Shown here: piece after piece, positions 54,374-63,385 of the stretch | How the letters are laid out: each line of letters begins with the position of its first letter | Position numbering within the stretch: the first letter of the stretch is position 1 | Source of the DNA: Stenotrophomonas maltophilia | GTDB lineage: Bacteria > Pseudomonadota > Gammaproteobacteria > Xanthomonadales > Xanthomonadaceae | Assembly: GCF_001676385.1 (NCBI RefSeq) | Contig: NZ_LYVJ01000012.1 | Span: forward strand, 62,001-126,000 | DNA: 64,000 nucleotides | Reading direction: 5' to 3' | Position numbers and translations under genes: made by a program | The notes under the pieces: generated by a model | The model's database searches: none | Told to the model about the DNA's origin: nothing | The model's input: only the letters and a program-made list of their open reading frames with translations

Positions 54374-56938
54374 ATGACCGAAATATCCGATCCCGCCACC
54401 GCTCCCTCCACCCCGGCATGGAAGCGGGTCCTCACCATCGTCGTCCCGTTGCTGATCCTTGCCCTGGCGCTGCACGGCCTGGCCAACGAGTTCGATGAGA
54501 ACGGCTACCGCGCCATCCGCCACGCCTTCCGCCAACTCAGCGGCACGCAGATCGCGCTGACCATGGTACTGGGCCTGGCCAGCTACGCCTGCCTGATCGG
54601 CTTCGATGCGATCGGCCTGCGTCGCAGTGGCATCCGTGTGCATCCGGCGCGCGTCGGCATCACCGCGTTTCTCGCGCACACGCTCGGCCAGACCGTGGGC
54701 TTTGCCGCCTTGACCGGTGGCGCGGTGCGCCTGCGCGGTTACCGCGGTGCCGGCCTGGACCTTGCACAGATCGGCCAGGTGGTGCTGATGAGCACGCTCG
54801 GTTTCGTGTTCGGTGCCTGGCTGCTGATCAGCGTAGCGCTGTGCATGGAACCGGCGGCAGCGGCACTGGCGCTGCCGCTGGACCCCGACGCCGTGCGCAT
54901 CGTCGGCGTCGTTGCGCTGCTCGCCTACGCGGCCACCCTGCTGCTGGTCGGTCGCAACGGGCGCCACTTCAGCGTGTTCGGCCATGCGCTGTGGCTGCCC
55001 GACCGGCGCACCATGATCGGCGTCACCGTGCTCAGCGTGGTCGAGCTGGTGCTGGCCAGTGCCGCGTTCTACGTGCTGCTGCCCGATTCCACGCCCACCG
55101 GCCTGCCCGGTTTCGTCGGCCTGTACCTGGTTGCGGTGCTGGCCGGCCTGGTCTCCACGGTTCCCGCGGGGCTGGGTGTGTTCGAGTGGAGCCTGCTGAA
55201 ACTGTTGCCCCAGGTGGCGCCAGCGGCGGTGCTGGCGGCCGCACTGATCTATCGGGTCACCTACTACGTGCTGCCACTGCTGCTGGCCACGCTGCTTGCG
55301 CTTGCACCGGCCCTGCGCCAGCCGCTGCGGGCCGGCGCTGGCGCGACGCGTGCCGGCTGGAACGCGCTGCGCCCGTGGTTGCCGCAGATCATCGCGTTGG
55401 CAGTGTTCAGTATCGGCGCCGCATTGGTCATCGACGGCACGTTGCCGACGCCACGCCGCCATCTGCTCAATGCCTCGCTACCCGTGCTTGAAACATCGCA
55501 TCTGGTCGGAAGCCTCAGCGGCGTCGCGCTGCTGCTGATCGGCCAGGGCCTGGCGCGGCGCAGCCATGCCGCGTGGATGCTGGCAATGGCGGTGTGCGTG
55601 ATCACGCCGCTGCCGCTGTGGCTGCGCGGTGGCCAACCGCTGATTGCGGTTTCCGCACTGCTGGTGGCGATGGCATTGTGGGCTGCGCGCCGCGAGTTCT
55701 ACCGCCAGGGCGCGCTGCTGGACGAAGCCTGGTCGTGGCCGTGGCTGCGCAACCTGGGCCTGGTGCTGGTGGCGGTTACCTGGCTGCTGTTCTTCACCTA
55801 CAGCCATGTCGAGTACCAGAACGAGCTGTGGTGGCAGTTCGCCCTGTCCGGCAATGCGCCGCGCGCGCTGCGGGCCCTGCTGTTGGTGGCCATCGCGCTG
55901 GTGATGTTCGGCCTGGCCCGGCTGCTGCACAGCACGCGCACCCCGCTCCCGCCCGCCGACGAGGCGACCCTGCGGTCGCTGGCCCCGGTACTGGCCAGCG
56001 CCACCGATACCCAGGCCTGCCTGGTGCTGACCGCCGACAAAGCGGTACTGCGCGATGATGCCAGGCAGGGCTTCGTGATGATGCAGCGCTATGGCGGCTC
56101 GCTGATTGCGATGGGCGATCCGGTCGGCCCACCAGAGGTTGCGCGCGCATTGATCTGGCGCTTCCGCGAGGAAGCCGACCGCCTCGGCCTGCGCCCGGTG
56201 TTCTATCAGGTTGGCGAAGCCTACTGGCAGACCTATCTCGACCTCGGCCTGGGCCTGGTCAAGCTGGGCGAGGAAGCGATCGTGTCGTTGCACGACTTCG
56301 GCCTGGAGGGCCGCGAACGTGCCGATCTGCGCCAGGCATGGAACCGCGGCAAGCGCAGCGGCCTGTCGTTCCGGGTGGCACCGGTGGAGGAAATACCCGG
56401 CCTGCTGCCGCGCCTGCACGCGATTTCCAATGCATGGCTGGAAGACAAGGCCGGCGACGAGAAGGGCTTTTCGCTGGGCAGCTTCGACCCGGATTACCTG
56501 GTGCGCTTCCCCGTGGCGCTGGTAGAGGCCGAAGGCCAGATCGTGGCCTTCGCCAACCTGTGGCAGGCCCCGGCCGGCGCCGAGCTGTCGGTGGATCTGA
56601 TGCGCCACGTCAACGAGGCACCGAAGGGCACCATGGACTTCCTGTTCATCGAGCTGTTCCTGTGGGGCCGCGCCCAAGGCTATGCGCGCTTCTCACTGGG
56701 CATGGCGCCGCTGTCCGGCCTGGCCCAGCATCGGCTGGCCGGCCGCTGGAACCGGCTCGCCGGCCTGCTGGCACGGCATGGCGAACGCTTCTACGGGTTC
56801 AGTGGCCTGCGCCGCTTCAAATCGAAATTCGCGCCCCAGTGGCGCCCGCGCTATCTCGCGGCCCCAGGTGGCATGCACCTGCCGGCGGCACTGCTGGATG
56901 CGACGCGCCTGATCTCGCTGGATCCGCGACGCAATTGA
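54374..56938 (+). CDS. mprF: MprF: aminoacyl-phosphatidylglycerol synthase and flippase
   Basis: An 854-residue protein with an N-terminal flippase of about 14 helices (TQIALTMVLGLASYACLIGFDAI; FLAHTLGQTVGFAALTGGAVRLRGYR; LVSTVPAGLGVFEWSLLKLLP). The C-terminal cytosolic synthase of the DUF2156 dual-GNAT fold runs from about residue 530 to the end: YGGSLIAMGDPVGPPEVARAL, ISNAWLEDKAGDEKGFSLGSFD, FANLWQAP, LSVDLMRHVNEAPKGTMDFLFIELF. It transfers lysine or alanine from tRNA to phosphatidylglycerol and flips the lipid, lowering surface charge. The start ATG 54374 begins the first helix. The VirJ/AcvB-like gene converges on it. Confidence 0.94.
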   Translation: MTEISDPATAPSTPAWKRVLTIVVPLLILALALHGLANEFDENGYRAIRHAFRQLSGTQIALTMVLGLASYACLIGFDAIGLRRSGIRVHPARVGITAFLAHTLGQTVGFAALTGGAVRLRGYRGAGLDLAQIGQVVLMSTLGFVFGAWLLISVALCMEPAAAALALPLDPDAVRIVGVVALLAYAATLLLVGRNGRHFSVFGHALWLPDRRTMIGVTVLSVVELVLASAAFYVLLPDSTPTGLPGFVGLYLVAVLAGLVSTVPAGLGVFEWSLLKLLPQVAPAAVLAAALIYRVTYYVLPLLLATLLALAPALRQPLRAGAGATRAGWNALRPWLPQIIALAVFSIGAALVIDGTLPTPRRHLLNASLPVLETSHLVGSLSGVALLLIGQGLARRSHAAWMLAMAVCVITPLPLWLRGGQPLIAVSALLVAMALWAARREFYRQGALLDEAWSWPWLRNLGLVLVAVTWLLFFTYSHVEYQNELWWQFALSGNAPRALRALLLVAIALVMFGLARLLHSTRTPLPPADEATLRSLAPVLASATDTQACLVLTADKAVLRDDARQGFVMMQRYGGSLIAMGDPVGPPEVARALIWRFREEADRLGLRPVFYQVGEAYWQTYLDLGLGLVKLGEEAIVSLHDFGLEGRERADLRQAWNRGKRSGLSFRVAPVEEIPGLLPRLHAISNAWLEDKAGDEKGFSLGSFDPDYLVRFPVALVEAEGQIVAFANLWQAPAGAELSVDLMRHVNEAPKGTMDFLFIELFLWGRAQGYARFSLGMAPLSGLAQHRLAGRWNRLAGLLARHGERFYGFSGLRRFKSKFAPQWRPRYLAAPGGMHLPAALLDATRLISLDPRRN

Positions 56939-56980
56939 CGCCCCGTACCGCCGGGCATGCCCGGCACCACCTGCCGCCCG

Positions 56981-57032
56981 GTAGGTGTCGACCTTGGTCG
57001 ACACGCCAGCGCCGACCAAAGTCGGCGTCTAC
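56981..57032. repeat. GTAG palindromic repeat pair (SMAG-like) between mprF and virJ
   Basis: Runs from GTAG to CTAC with two dyads (GTGTCGACC/GGTCGACAC and GCCGAC/GTCGGC). It lies between convergent stops, with a hairpin GTGCGAACC/GGTTCGCAC at 57080-57100 nearer virJ. It may end both transcripts. Confidence 0.88.
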
Positions 57033-57111
57033 CAACACGCTGGCGGGCGTGCCCGGCGTTACCGCGGCTCGTTCTGGTGGGTGCGAACCGTTGGTTCGCA
57101 CGCACTCCGGG

Positions 57112-58458
57112 TTACGCCCCACCCTTGAGGATCACTTCGGCCAGGCGATCATAGTCGCCACCGAAATGATGATCGCCTGGCAGCTCCACCTTCTTCACGC
57201 CGTCATTGGCCGGCAGGTCCGGGCACAGAGCGTCCTCATCCTTGTCGCCGTACACACACAGCGTTTTTCCCGCCGGCAGCCTGGCCACTTCCGGCGCGAT
57301 CGGCAGGCCATCGCCGCCGCCGCCCAGCCAGTTGCTGACATGGAACTCGAAGTCGGCCTTCCTGCCCACCGACAGGAGCACGATGCGCTCCAGCGCGTCG
57401 CGGGTACCGGCGTCGAGCTGGTTGATCGTGGCCGGCAGCACGTCAGCCCCCTGCGAGAAGCCGATCAGCATCACCTTGTCGCGGTGCCACTGCTGGCGAT
57501 AGTGGTCGATGATCTTCTGCAGGTCACCAGCAAAGCCTTTCGGCGTGCGTTCGCTCCAGAAGTAGCGCAGCGAATCGATGCCGACCACGGCCACGCCGTG
57601 CTCGTTGAGCGACGACGCCACGTCCTTGTCCAAGCCGGCCCAGCCACCGTCGCCGGATACGAACACGGCCAACGTGTCACCGTTGCCGGTCGCCGGTACT
57701 TCCACCACAGGCAACCCCTTCAGCGCGGCCGGTGGCGGCGCCAGGCTGACACCGGCCTGCGCCCCCATCACCCGCGCCGCCGCCACCAGGCCCGGTGACG
57801 CGTCGCCGCGCGCGGTGCGCTTGAACTCGCGTGCCATCGCCACCTGCTGCACGAACCGGCTGGCCTCACCCGCCTTGCAGCCGTGGTCGCCGGCCGCACT
57901 CAACCATGGGAAGTTGAGTTCGGCAGGCTGGAGTTTGTTGTGCTTCACACCATCGCCGCAGACCATGCGCTCGTGGTTGTGGTCCGGGCAGAAGCCGGTG
58001 GTCAACAGGCCGGCGAACACCTGGGTGTCAGCCTGCGCGGCCACCGAGTAAGCCAGTTCGGCCCCTTCACCGTCGCCTCCAACCAGCGGCAGGTGGTAGC
58101 CGGGCAGATGCAGGGCCGCCTGCAGCCAGCGCGAGAAATTCTCGACGTCGCCGGAACCGAACGAACAGGTCGGGTCACCCTCACGCTTGAGCACCCCGCG
58201 CAGGTGCGCGATGTCCACCGCCGCGACCATCGCGCCATCGGCACGCAGGGCCTCGATCGGCAAGCGGCTGGTATCGCCGCCGGCGCTGGGTTCGTGGAAC
58301 CAGATCACCACCCGCTGCGGCGTTCCCGACGGCATATGCACCGGAATCTGTTCGAACCGCCCGTGGCTGAACTGCTGCACGGTCGCTGCCGCCGCTGCCG
58401 GCAGCGCGGCCAGCGCCAGCACCACACCCATTGCCCTGCCCAGCCCTGCTCGCTTCAT
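57112..58458 (-). CDS. virJ: VirJ/AcvB-like periplasmic hydrolase
   Basis: A 448-residue protein with a signal peptide (AMGVVLALAALPAAAAATV). It has the two-domain AcvB/VirJ layout. An N-terminal half has VVIWFHEPSAGGDTSRLP. The C-terminal VirJ alpha/beta-hydrolase has VFVSGDGGWAGLDKDVASSLNEHGVAVVGIDSLRYFWSERTP, nucleophile Ser in MLIGFSQGADVLP, and a late His in LPGDHHFGG. In Agrobacterium and Rhizobium, AcvB works with the MprF homologue LpiA; AcvB hydrolyses lysyl-PG. Here it faces mprF. The start is ATG 58458. Confidence 0.88.
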   Translation of the reverse strand: MKRAGLGRAMGVVLALAALPAAAAATVQQFSHGRFEQIPVHMPSGTPQRVVIWFHEPSAGGDTSRLPIEALRADGAMVAAVDIAHLRGVLKREGDPTCSFGSGDVENFSRWLQAALHLPGYHLPLVGGDGEGAELAYSVAAQADTQVFAGLLTTGFCPDHNHERMVCGDGVKHNKLQPAELNFPWLSAAGDHGCKAGEASRFVQQVAMAREFKRTARGDASPGLVAAARVMGAQAGVSLAPPPAALKGLPVVEVPATGNGDTLAVFVSGDGGWAGLDKDVASSLNEHGVAVVGIDSLRYFWSERTPKGFAGDLQKIIDHYRQQWHRDKVMLIGFSQGADVLPATINQLDAGTRDALERIVLLSVGRKADFEFHVSNWLGGGGDGLPIAPEVARLPAGKTLCVYGDKDEDALCPDLPANDGVKKVELPGDHHFGGDYDRLAEVILKGGA

Positions 58459-58536
58459 GTCGCGTCCCCAATGGAATGCGCACACGATACGCCGCCCTCG
58501 CGTGCACGGCACGTACCGCTGCAGGCCGTTGGGCTT

Positions 58537-59154
58537 TCAGCAGGCCGCGGCGCGACGACTTCGCCGATACAGCGCCAGCGCCAGATACAGCAGCCAACCC
58601 ACGATCACCGCGATCACCACCTTCTGGCCCAGCCCGCGCGGTGGCCCGCCACGCCACAGCACATGCAGCCACAGCAGCACGAAGGCCAGCCAGGCCCAGC
58701 CCCAGAGCAGGCCCGCGGCGGACTGCCAGCCCGGTTCGCGGCGCAGGTACCACGCCTGCAGCAGCATGCCGACGCTGGCACACAGGAACGCGGTATTGGC
58801 TGCCAGCCCATGGATGAACGGCGCCAACAGCGGCGTCGCCTCCGGCAGCCAGCTGTCACCGATGGCGACCGTAGCCAGGCCCAGCGCCGACACGGTGAAC
58901 AACAGCGGTGCGGCCGCGCTGCGGCGCGGCCCGATGCTGCCGCGATACAGCGCCAGGCCGAGCACGGCGATGGACAGCGCCAGCAGGCAGTATGCGCTGC
59001 GCAGTGCCAATCCCCATGGGCCATGCAGGTACAGGCTCAAGGTGGCCCGCACCCAGTCCAGGTCGGTGCGCGCGAACTGGGTCCACAGTGCGGTGGCCAC
59101 GAACAGCAACAAGGCCACCAGTGCCAGCAACGCCGCCGGGCGGGCACGGCTCAT
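58537..59154 (-). CDS. DUF998-like membrane protein
   Basis: A 205-residue protein with about six helices (ALLALVALLLFVATALWTQFA; SAYCLLALSIAVLGLALYR; PLLFTVSALGLATVAIGDSWLP; HGLAANTAFLCASVGMLLQAWYLR; GWAWLAFVLLWLHVLW; VVIAVIVGWLLYLALALYRR). The loop HGLAANTAF resembles the DUF998 His-containing turn. Function unknown. The ATG at 59154 overlaps the upstream small gene's stop as ATGA. Confidence 0.75.
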   Translation of the reverse strand: MSRARPAALLALVALLLFVATALWTQFARTDLDWVRATLSLYLHGPWGLALRSAYCLLALSIAVLGLALYRGSIGPRRSAAAPLLFTVSALGLATVAIGDSWLPEATPLLAPFIHGLAANTAFLCASVGMLLQAWYLRREPGWQSAAGLLWGWAWLAFVLLWLHVLWRGGPPRGLGQKVVIAVIVGWLLYLALALYRRSRRAAAC

Positions 59155-59324
59155 GGCGTCGCCTCCGGGTGCCGCTGCTTCCACTCCTCCAGCGCCTTGC
59201 GATAGCGCTGCAGCTCCTCGGCATAGAGATCGAGCACGCACAGCGGGCAACCACTGCCACAGCACTCGTTGGGGCCGGGCGCTTCCGGTGGTAACGGACG
59301 GGGATCGGGATCGGGAACAGGCAC
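59151..59324 (-). CDS. Small oxidoreductase-like (PF09791-type) Cys-rich protein
   Basis: A 57-residue protein, read by hand. GTG 59324 gives VPVPDPDPRPLPPEAPGPNE, then CCGSGCPLCVLDLYAEELQRYRKALEEW to the stop at 59151-59153. The CCxSGCxxCVLDLY pattern matches the small oxidoreductase-like domain found in bacteria and in mitochondrial OXLD1. The Cys may bind a metal or form disulfides. It is translationally coupled to the DUF998 gene (ATGA). The Pro-rich N-terminus is typical. The GTG is the best start, though a longer version with a non-standard start is possible. Confidence 0.72.
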   Translation of the reverse strand: MPVPDPDPRPLPPEAPGPNECCGSGCPLCVLDLYAEELQRYRKALEEWKQRHPEATP

Positions 59325-59372
59325 GGTTGGAGCAACGATCAGTGGATATGGGCCCCAGTGTACCGGGCTGGC

Positions 59373-59975
59373 TCAGGGACCCAGCTGACGGCGCAGGTTT
59401 TCGCGGGCGGCCGCATCCAGGCGCTGGTGGAAGAACTCGCTGAGAAAGATCCGGGGCGCACGCAGCAGGCCCTGCAGGAAACGGCGGCGCCCGGCGCGAT
59501 ACAGGAATCCCGGCACCACGCCCTTGTACTCTTCGGCCACGCCGCGGTCGTACGCGGTGAACTCTGGTTCCGGTGCCGCCAGGATCGCCATGTCGCAATC
59601 CAGGAACAGGGCCGCCTCGGCATCCACATCGTCCGGACCGAGCTCGCCATGGCGGGCCGTCAGCAGGATCAGCTGCTCGACCCGGGCGGCATCGACCATG
59701 GCCAGTTCCGGTGCCTGGCTGATCACCTGCATCGCGAGCTGCGCCGAACGCGCTTCGTTGTCCTTGCGCCCGGCCTGGTAGATCGCGTCGTGGTAAAGCA
59801 CGGCCAGGTAGACCTCGGCCGGCTGCTGCCATCCCGGACCGTCGGCCACGTCCTGGCAGTGCTGCAGCACTGCACGCACATGGCCGAAATGGTGATAGGC
59901 CCGTGGCGGCGTTGCATAGCTGTCCTGCAATGCCTGCCACTGCGCCGGAGCAAGCGTCAACGGTTGGAAGTCCAT
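59373..59975 (-). CDS. HD-superfamily phosphohydrolase
   Basis: A 200-residue protein. RAYHHFGHVRAVLQHC, LAVLYHDAIYQAGRKDNEARSAQLA and LTARHG...LFLDCDMAILAAP provide the H...HD...H...D metal ligands of an HD domain. It resembles predicted HD hydrolases of COG4339 with unknown substrate. ATG 59975 was chosen over one 15 codons upstream because it begins at the conserved F-x-P-L. Not part of an evident operon. Confidence 0.82.
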   Translation of the reverse strand: MDFQPLTLAPAQWQALQDSYATPPRAYHHFGHVRAVLQHCQDVADGPGWQQPAEVYLAVLYHDAIYQAGRKDNEARSAQLAMQVISQAPELAMVDAARVEQLILLTARHGELGPDDVDAEAALFLDCDMAILAAPEPEFTAYDRGVAEEYKGVVPGFLYRAGRRRFLQGLLRAPRIFLSEFFHQRLDAAARENLRRQLGP

Positions 59976-60067
59976 GGCCGGATCATCCTGCCTGGATCGG
60001 CGCCAGGCAAGCTGGCACATTTTTCATCACGCACTCACGAGGCCCGCCACGCGAGGCCTGGACACGG

Positions 60068-60113
60068 TTGTCCACAGGTTTGTCGAGCGCCGGTCCACAC
60101 CGGTTGTGGATGA
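60068..60113. promoter_or_regulatory. Two DnaA-box-like sequences upstream of the transglutaminase-TPR gene
   Basis: TTGTCCACA (60068) and TGTGGATGA (60105) each differ by one base from the DnaA consensus and point at each other, in the 229-bp gap between divergent genes. A further TCCACA lies between them. No other origin feature (AT-rich unwinding region, dnaA) is present, so an origin is unlikely. They may be chance or regulatory. Confidence 0.25.
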
Positions 60114-60204
60114 ATGGGCCGATCGGCTGGAGGTGGATGCGGCGGCCGGTTGACGGGACTACACTCATCGCAGGCGGGAGCGCCCGCCACTGCCGGGAGC
60201 CGTC

Positions 60205-61368
60205 ATGTACCGTCCTGCCGTCCATTGCCTGGCCCTGTTGCTGCTTGCCGTCTGCGCCCCCGCACTGGCCGTGGATGACGCTCGTCCGCCCGCTCCTGCG
60301 GGCGTGGTCACCGCGCCCACCATCCTCGTCTCCGCATCACGCGTGCCGACGCCGGAAGAAGTGTTCGCTATTCCAGCGGACATGCATGCGATGCTGCAGA
60401 AGCAGGTGATCCAGCGCAGCTACTCCCGCGAGCAGCGCCTGCAGGCACTGGTGGAGATGTTGTTCGACCAGCATGGGCTGGACCTGCAGTACGACGCCGA
60501 CGCGACCTACACCGTCAGCGAAATATGGCAGCACCGCCGCGCCAACTGCCTGGCCTTTACCCTGCTGTTCGTCACGCTTGCGCGCGAGGCCGGCATCCAG
60601 GCCCGCGTGCAGGAGGTCGGCCGCGTGGTGTCGTGGTACCAGGACCAGCAGGCCGGCGTGGTCTACAACGTCGGGCACGTCAATGCCGGCGTCGACATCG
60701 GAGGTCGTTTCGGTACGGTCGACCTGGATCGCAACGTGCTCTACGACCGTCGTGGCCCGGTTCCCGTCAGCCGCGCACGGGCACTGGCGCACTTCTACAA
60801 CAACCGTGGCGCCGACCAGCTCGCCCAGGGCGACCTGGCCGGCGCGCGCGCCTTCCTCGATGCTTCGCTGGCACAGGACAGTACCTTCGCTCCGGCCTGG
60901 AACAACCTTGGCGTACTTGCGCATCGCCAAGGCGACAACATCGAGGCAAGGCTGGCGCTGGACAGGTCGCTGCAACTGGACGGACGCCAGAATGCAGCGT
61001 TGTCCAATGCGTCGGCATTGTTCCGCAGCCTGGGCATGACGGCGCAGGCACAAGCGCTGGAGCGCAGGCTGGAATCACTGAAGAGCGAAGATCCCTTCGC
61101 GCAGTACATGCTCGGCACCACGGCCGAACGCGCAGGGCAGCTGGACGTGGCGATCCGCCACTACCGGCGCGCGGTCCGCCTCTACGACACCGCGCATCAG
61201 TTCCATTTCGGGCTGGCCCGCGCCTACTTCCTCGCCGGCCAGCTCAAGCGCGCCGATCATGAACTGCTGCGCGCGCAGGAACTTGGCGGGGCTCCCGAAC
61301 AGGCGCGCTACCAGGCCAAGCTGGACAGCCTGGCCCGCTGGCGCGCGCAGCAGCAGGCCCGGCGTTGA
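60205..61368 (+). CDS. Secreted transglutaminase-like protein with TPR repeats
   Basis: A 387-residue protein with a signal peptide (ALLLLAVCAPALAVD). A transglutaminase-like core (residues about 75-185) has Cys in RRANCLAFTLLFVTLAREAGIQARVQEV, His in VVYNVGHVNAGVDIGG and Asp in VDLDRNVLYD. TPR repeats follow: ARALAHFYNNRGADQLAQGDLAGARAFLD, PAWNNLGVLAHRQGDNIEARLALD and others. Similar proteins in Xanthomonadaceae are of unknown role; they may process or bind peptides. GGGAG precedes ATG 60205. The C-terminal repeats suggest partner binding. Confidence 0.82.
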   Translation: MYRPAVHCLALLLLAVCAPALAVDDARPPAPAGVVTAPTILVSASRVPTPEEVFAIPADMHAMLQKQVIQRSYSREQRLQALVEMLFDQHGLDLQYDADATYTVSEIWQHRRANCLAFTLLFVTLAREAGIQARVQEVGRVVSWYQDQQAGVVYNVGHVNAGVDIGGRFGTVDLDRNVLYDRRGPVPVSRARALAHFYNNRGADQLAQGDLAGARAFLDASLAQDSTFAPAWNNLGVLAHRQGDNIEARLALDRSLQLDGRQNAALSNASALFRSLGMTAQAQALERRLESLKSEDPFAQYMLGTTAERAGQLDVAIRHYRRAVRLYDTAHQFHFGLARAYFLAGQLKRADHELLRAQELGGAPEQARYQAKLDSLARWRAQQQARR

Positions 61369-61374
61369 CGCCGA

Positions 61375-61710
61375 TCAGGCCTTCTTGAGGAAGCAGGTCT
61401 TCAGGACCAGGCCCTTGATCTTGTCCGAGTTGCCTTCGATGTGCTCGGCATCGTCCTCGACCAGGCGGATGTTCCGGATCACGGTGCCCTGCTTGAGCGG
61501 AATCGAGGAGCCTTTCACTTTCAGGTCCTTGATCACGGTGACGGTGTCACCGGCCTGCAGGGTATTGCCGTTGCTGTCACGCACGACCAGGGCCGGGCCG
61601 GAGGCTTCTTCGGCGGTCCACTCGAAGCCACAATCGGCGCAGATCCACAGCGCGCCATCGGCATAGGTGTTTTCCAGGGTGCACTGCGGGCAAGCGGGGG
61701 CGGACGACAT
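61375..61710 (-). CDS. yjdM: YjdM/PhnA-type zinc-ribbon protein
   Basis: A 111-residue protein. CPQCTLENTYADGALWICADCGFEW forms an N-terminal zinc ribbon (four Cys). The C-terminal SH3-like domain reads VVRDSNGNTLQAGDTVTVIKDLKVKGSSIPLKQGTVIRNI and IKGLVLKTCFLKK. It is named PhnA in old annotations, but it is not the phosphonoacetate hydrolase; the role is unknown. ATG 61710 starts at the conserved S-x-x-CPQC region. It converges with the transglutaminase-TPR gene. Confidence 0.93.
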   Translation of the reverse strand: MSSAPACPQCTLENTYADGALWICADCGFEWTAEEASGPALVVRDSNGNTLQAGDTVTVIKDLKVKGSSIPLKQGTVIRNIRLVEDDAEHIEGNSDKIKGLVLKTCFLKKA

Positions 61711-61887
61711 TGGCAAGTACCTCAAAGTGGATCAACAGCCACCATTGTAACCGCCCGGCCCACGCACCCATGCGGCCGCATGCCATCCGGTGCTGCCCAG
61801 GCCTGGCGCGGGGTTGGGGCAGCGGAACTTGCAGTCCACAGCGAACTGCAGCAGAGTGCGCGGCCCCTGATCGTCCCGGAACTCTCC

Positions 61888-63249
61888 ATGCGCCTCGGCA
61901 TCGACTTCGGAACCAGCAACTCCGCCGCTGCCATCGTCCGCGACGGGCGGCTGCTCCCGATCCGCTTCGGCAACGCCGAGCAGTTCCGCACCAGCGTGTA
62001 CTTCCCCGGCGTGGTACCCGACCCGGACGATTTCCAGCTCGATGAGGGCCAGGAACACCAGTTGCAGCAGATGATCGACAGCGCCGCGCGTGCAGCGCGG
62101 GCCGCCGGCCACGAACGCCCGGCGCAGGCCCTGCGCCGCGAGGCCCTGCGTGCCCTGCGCCGCGAGTGGATGGAAGCGCGTGCGGGCGAGGCCCGTAGCG
62201 CCAGCGACCTGCTGCAGAACGCGATCTATGGCGACGACGCGCTGGAAGCCTACTTCGAGGAACACGAGGGCAACCTGGTGCAGAGCCCGAAGTCGATGCT
62301 CGGCTACAACCTGCACCCACGCGCGAAGCAGACCATCACCGGCATCGCCGCCCACATCCTCGAACACATCCGGCTGACCGCCAGCGCACAGCTCGGCCAG
62401 CCGCTGCGCACTGCCCTGCTGGGCCGCCCGGTGCAGTTCCGCAGTTCGATCGGCGAGGCCGGCAACGCCCAGGCGCTGGACATCCTGCGTGAAGCCGCCG
62501 CCCAGGCCGGATTCGACCAGATCGATTTCCTCGAGGAACCGGCTGCGGCGGCCATGCACTACCACGCTGAAAGCCACGACCGGCACGAGGCGGTGATCGT
62601 CGACATCGGCGGCGGTACCACCGACATCGCCCACGCCGAGGTGGGTGGCGATGCGGCGCCGCGCATCCACCGCGCCTGGGGCATCGCTCGCGGTGGTACC
62701 GATATCGACCTGGCGTTGAGCCTGTCCAGCTACATGCCGCTGTTCGGGCGGGGCGTCACCCGCGTGCCGGCCCACCACTACGTGGAAGCGGCCACCGTGC
62801 AGGACATGACCCGCCAGCGCGATTTCCGCCAGCACAGGTATGACCAGGTTGATGCCCCGTGGGGCGCGCGCCTGCAGGCCCTTCAGGATGCCGGCAATAC
62901 CGCGCGCCTGTATCGCGACGTCGAGCGCGCCAAGATCGCCCTGAGCGCTGCCAGCGAGCACCGCAGCACGCTGGACTACATCGCCCGCGACCTGCATGCC
63001 GACAGCACTGCCGAAGGCCTGGCCGCCGCCGCCCATGGCTACCTGGAGCAGATCCGGGAACTGCTGGCCCAGGTCCGCGGTGACATCGGGGGCGACCCGG
63101 ACGCGGTGTTCCTGACCGGCGGCATGTCCCGCGCCGGTTACCTGCGCCAAGCGGTGGCCGCAGCCTTCCCGGGGGCGCGCGTGGTTCATGGCGAACCCTC
63201 GCTGGGCGTGGTCCAGGGCTTGGCGCTGGCGGCGGCCAGCCAGGATTAA
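61888..63249 (+). CDS. Hsp70-like ATPase (YegD type)
   Basis: A 453-residue protein. The actin-like ATPase motifs are present: MRLGIDFGTSNSAAAIV (phosphate 1), FLEEPAAAAMHYHAE (adenosine region), VIVDIGGGTTDIAH (phosphate 2) and VFLTGGMSRAGYLRQAV. The usual substrate-binding domain and lid of DnaK are absent, so this is a YegD-like Hsp70 relative whose client is unknown. ATG 61888 begins the fold exactly. The region just before it has no other start. Confidence 0.9.
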   Translation: MRLGIDFGTSNSAAAIVRDGRLLPIRFGNAEQFRTSVYFPGVVPDPDDFQLDEGQEHQLQQMIDSAARAARAAGHERPAQALRREALRALRREWMEARAGEARSASDLLQNAIYGDDALEAYFEEHEGNLVQSPKSMLGYNLHPRAKQTITGIAAHILEHIRLTASAQLGQPLRTALLGRPVQFRSSIGEAGNAQALDILREAAAQAGFDQIDFLEEPAAAAMHYHAESHDRHEAVIVDIGGGTTDIAHAEVGGDAAPRIHRAWGIARGGTDIDLALSLSSYMPLFGRGVTRVPAHHYVEAATVQDMTRQRDFRQHRYDQVDAPWGARLQALQDAGNTARLYRDVERAKIALSAASEHRSTLDYIARDLHADSTAEGLAAAAHGYLEQIRELLAQVRGDIGGDPDAVFLTGGMSRAGYLRQAVAAAFPGARVVHGEPSLGVVQGLALAAASQD

Positions 63250-63385
63250 CAAAACGTTACGCGCTCTAAGTTACTCTTGGTCGGCTAGACCCCCGCTGCA
63301 CCTTCCATCGGCCGCGCCGGTGTGTGTCCACCGTGCAGCCCGGCCCGCCCTGCGGGCCTAGCGGCCATGCCTTCCTGGCTCGTTC

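Noticed and set aside
60068..60113. Replication origin suggested by two DnaA-like boxes
   Set aside because: No AT-rich unwinding region, no dnaA/dnaN neighbours and only near-matches; chance or a local regulatory site is more likely.
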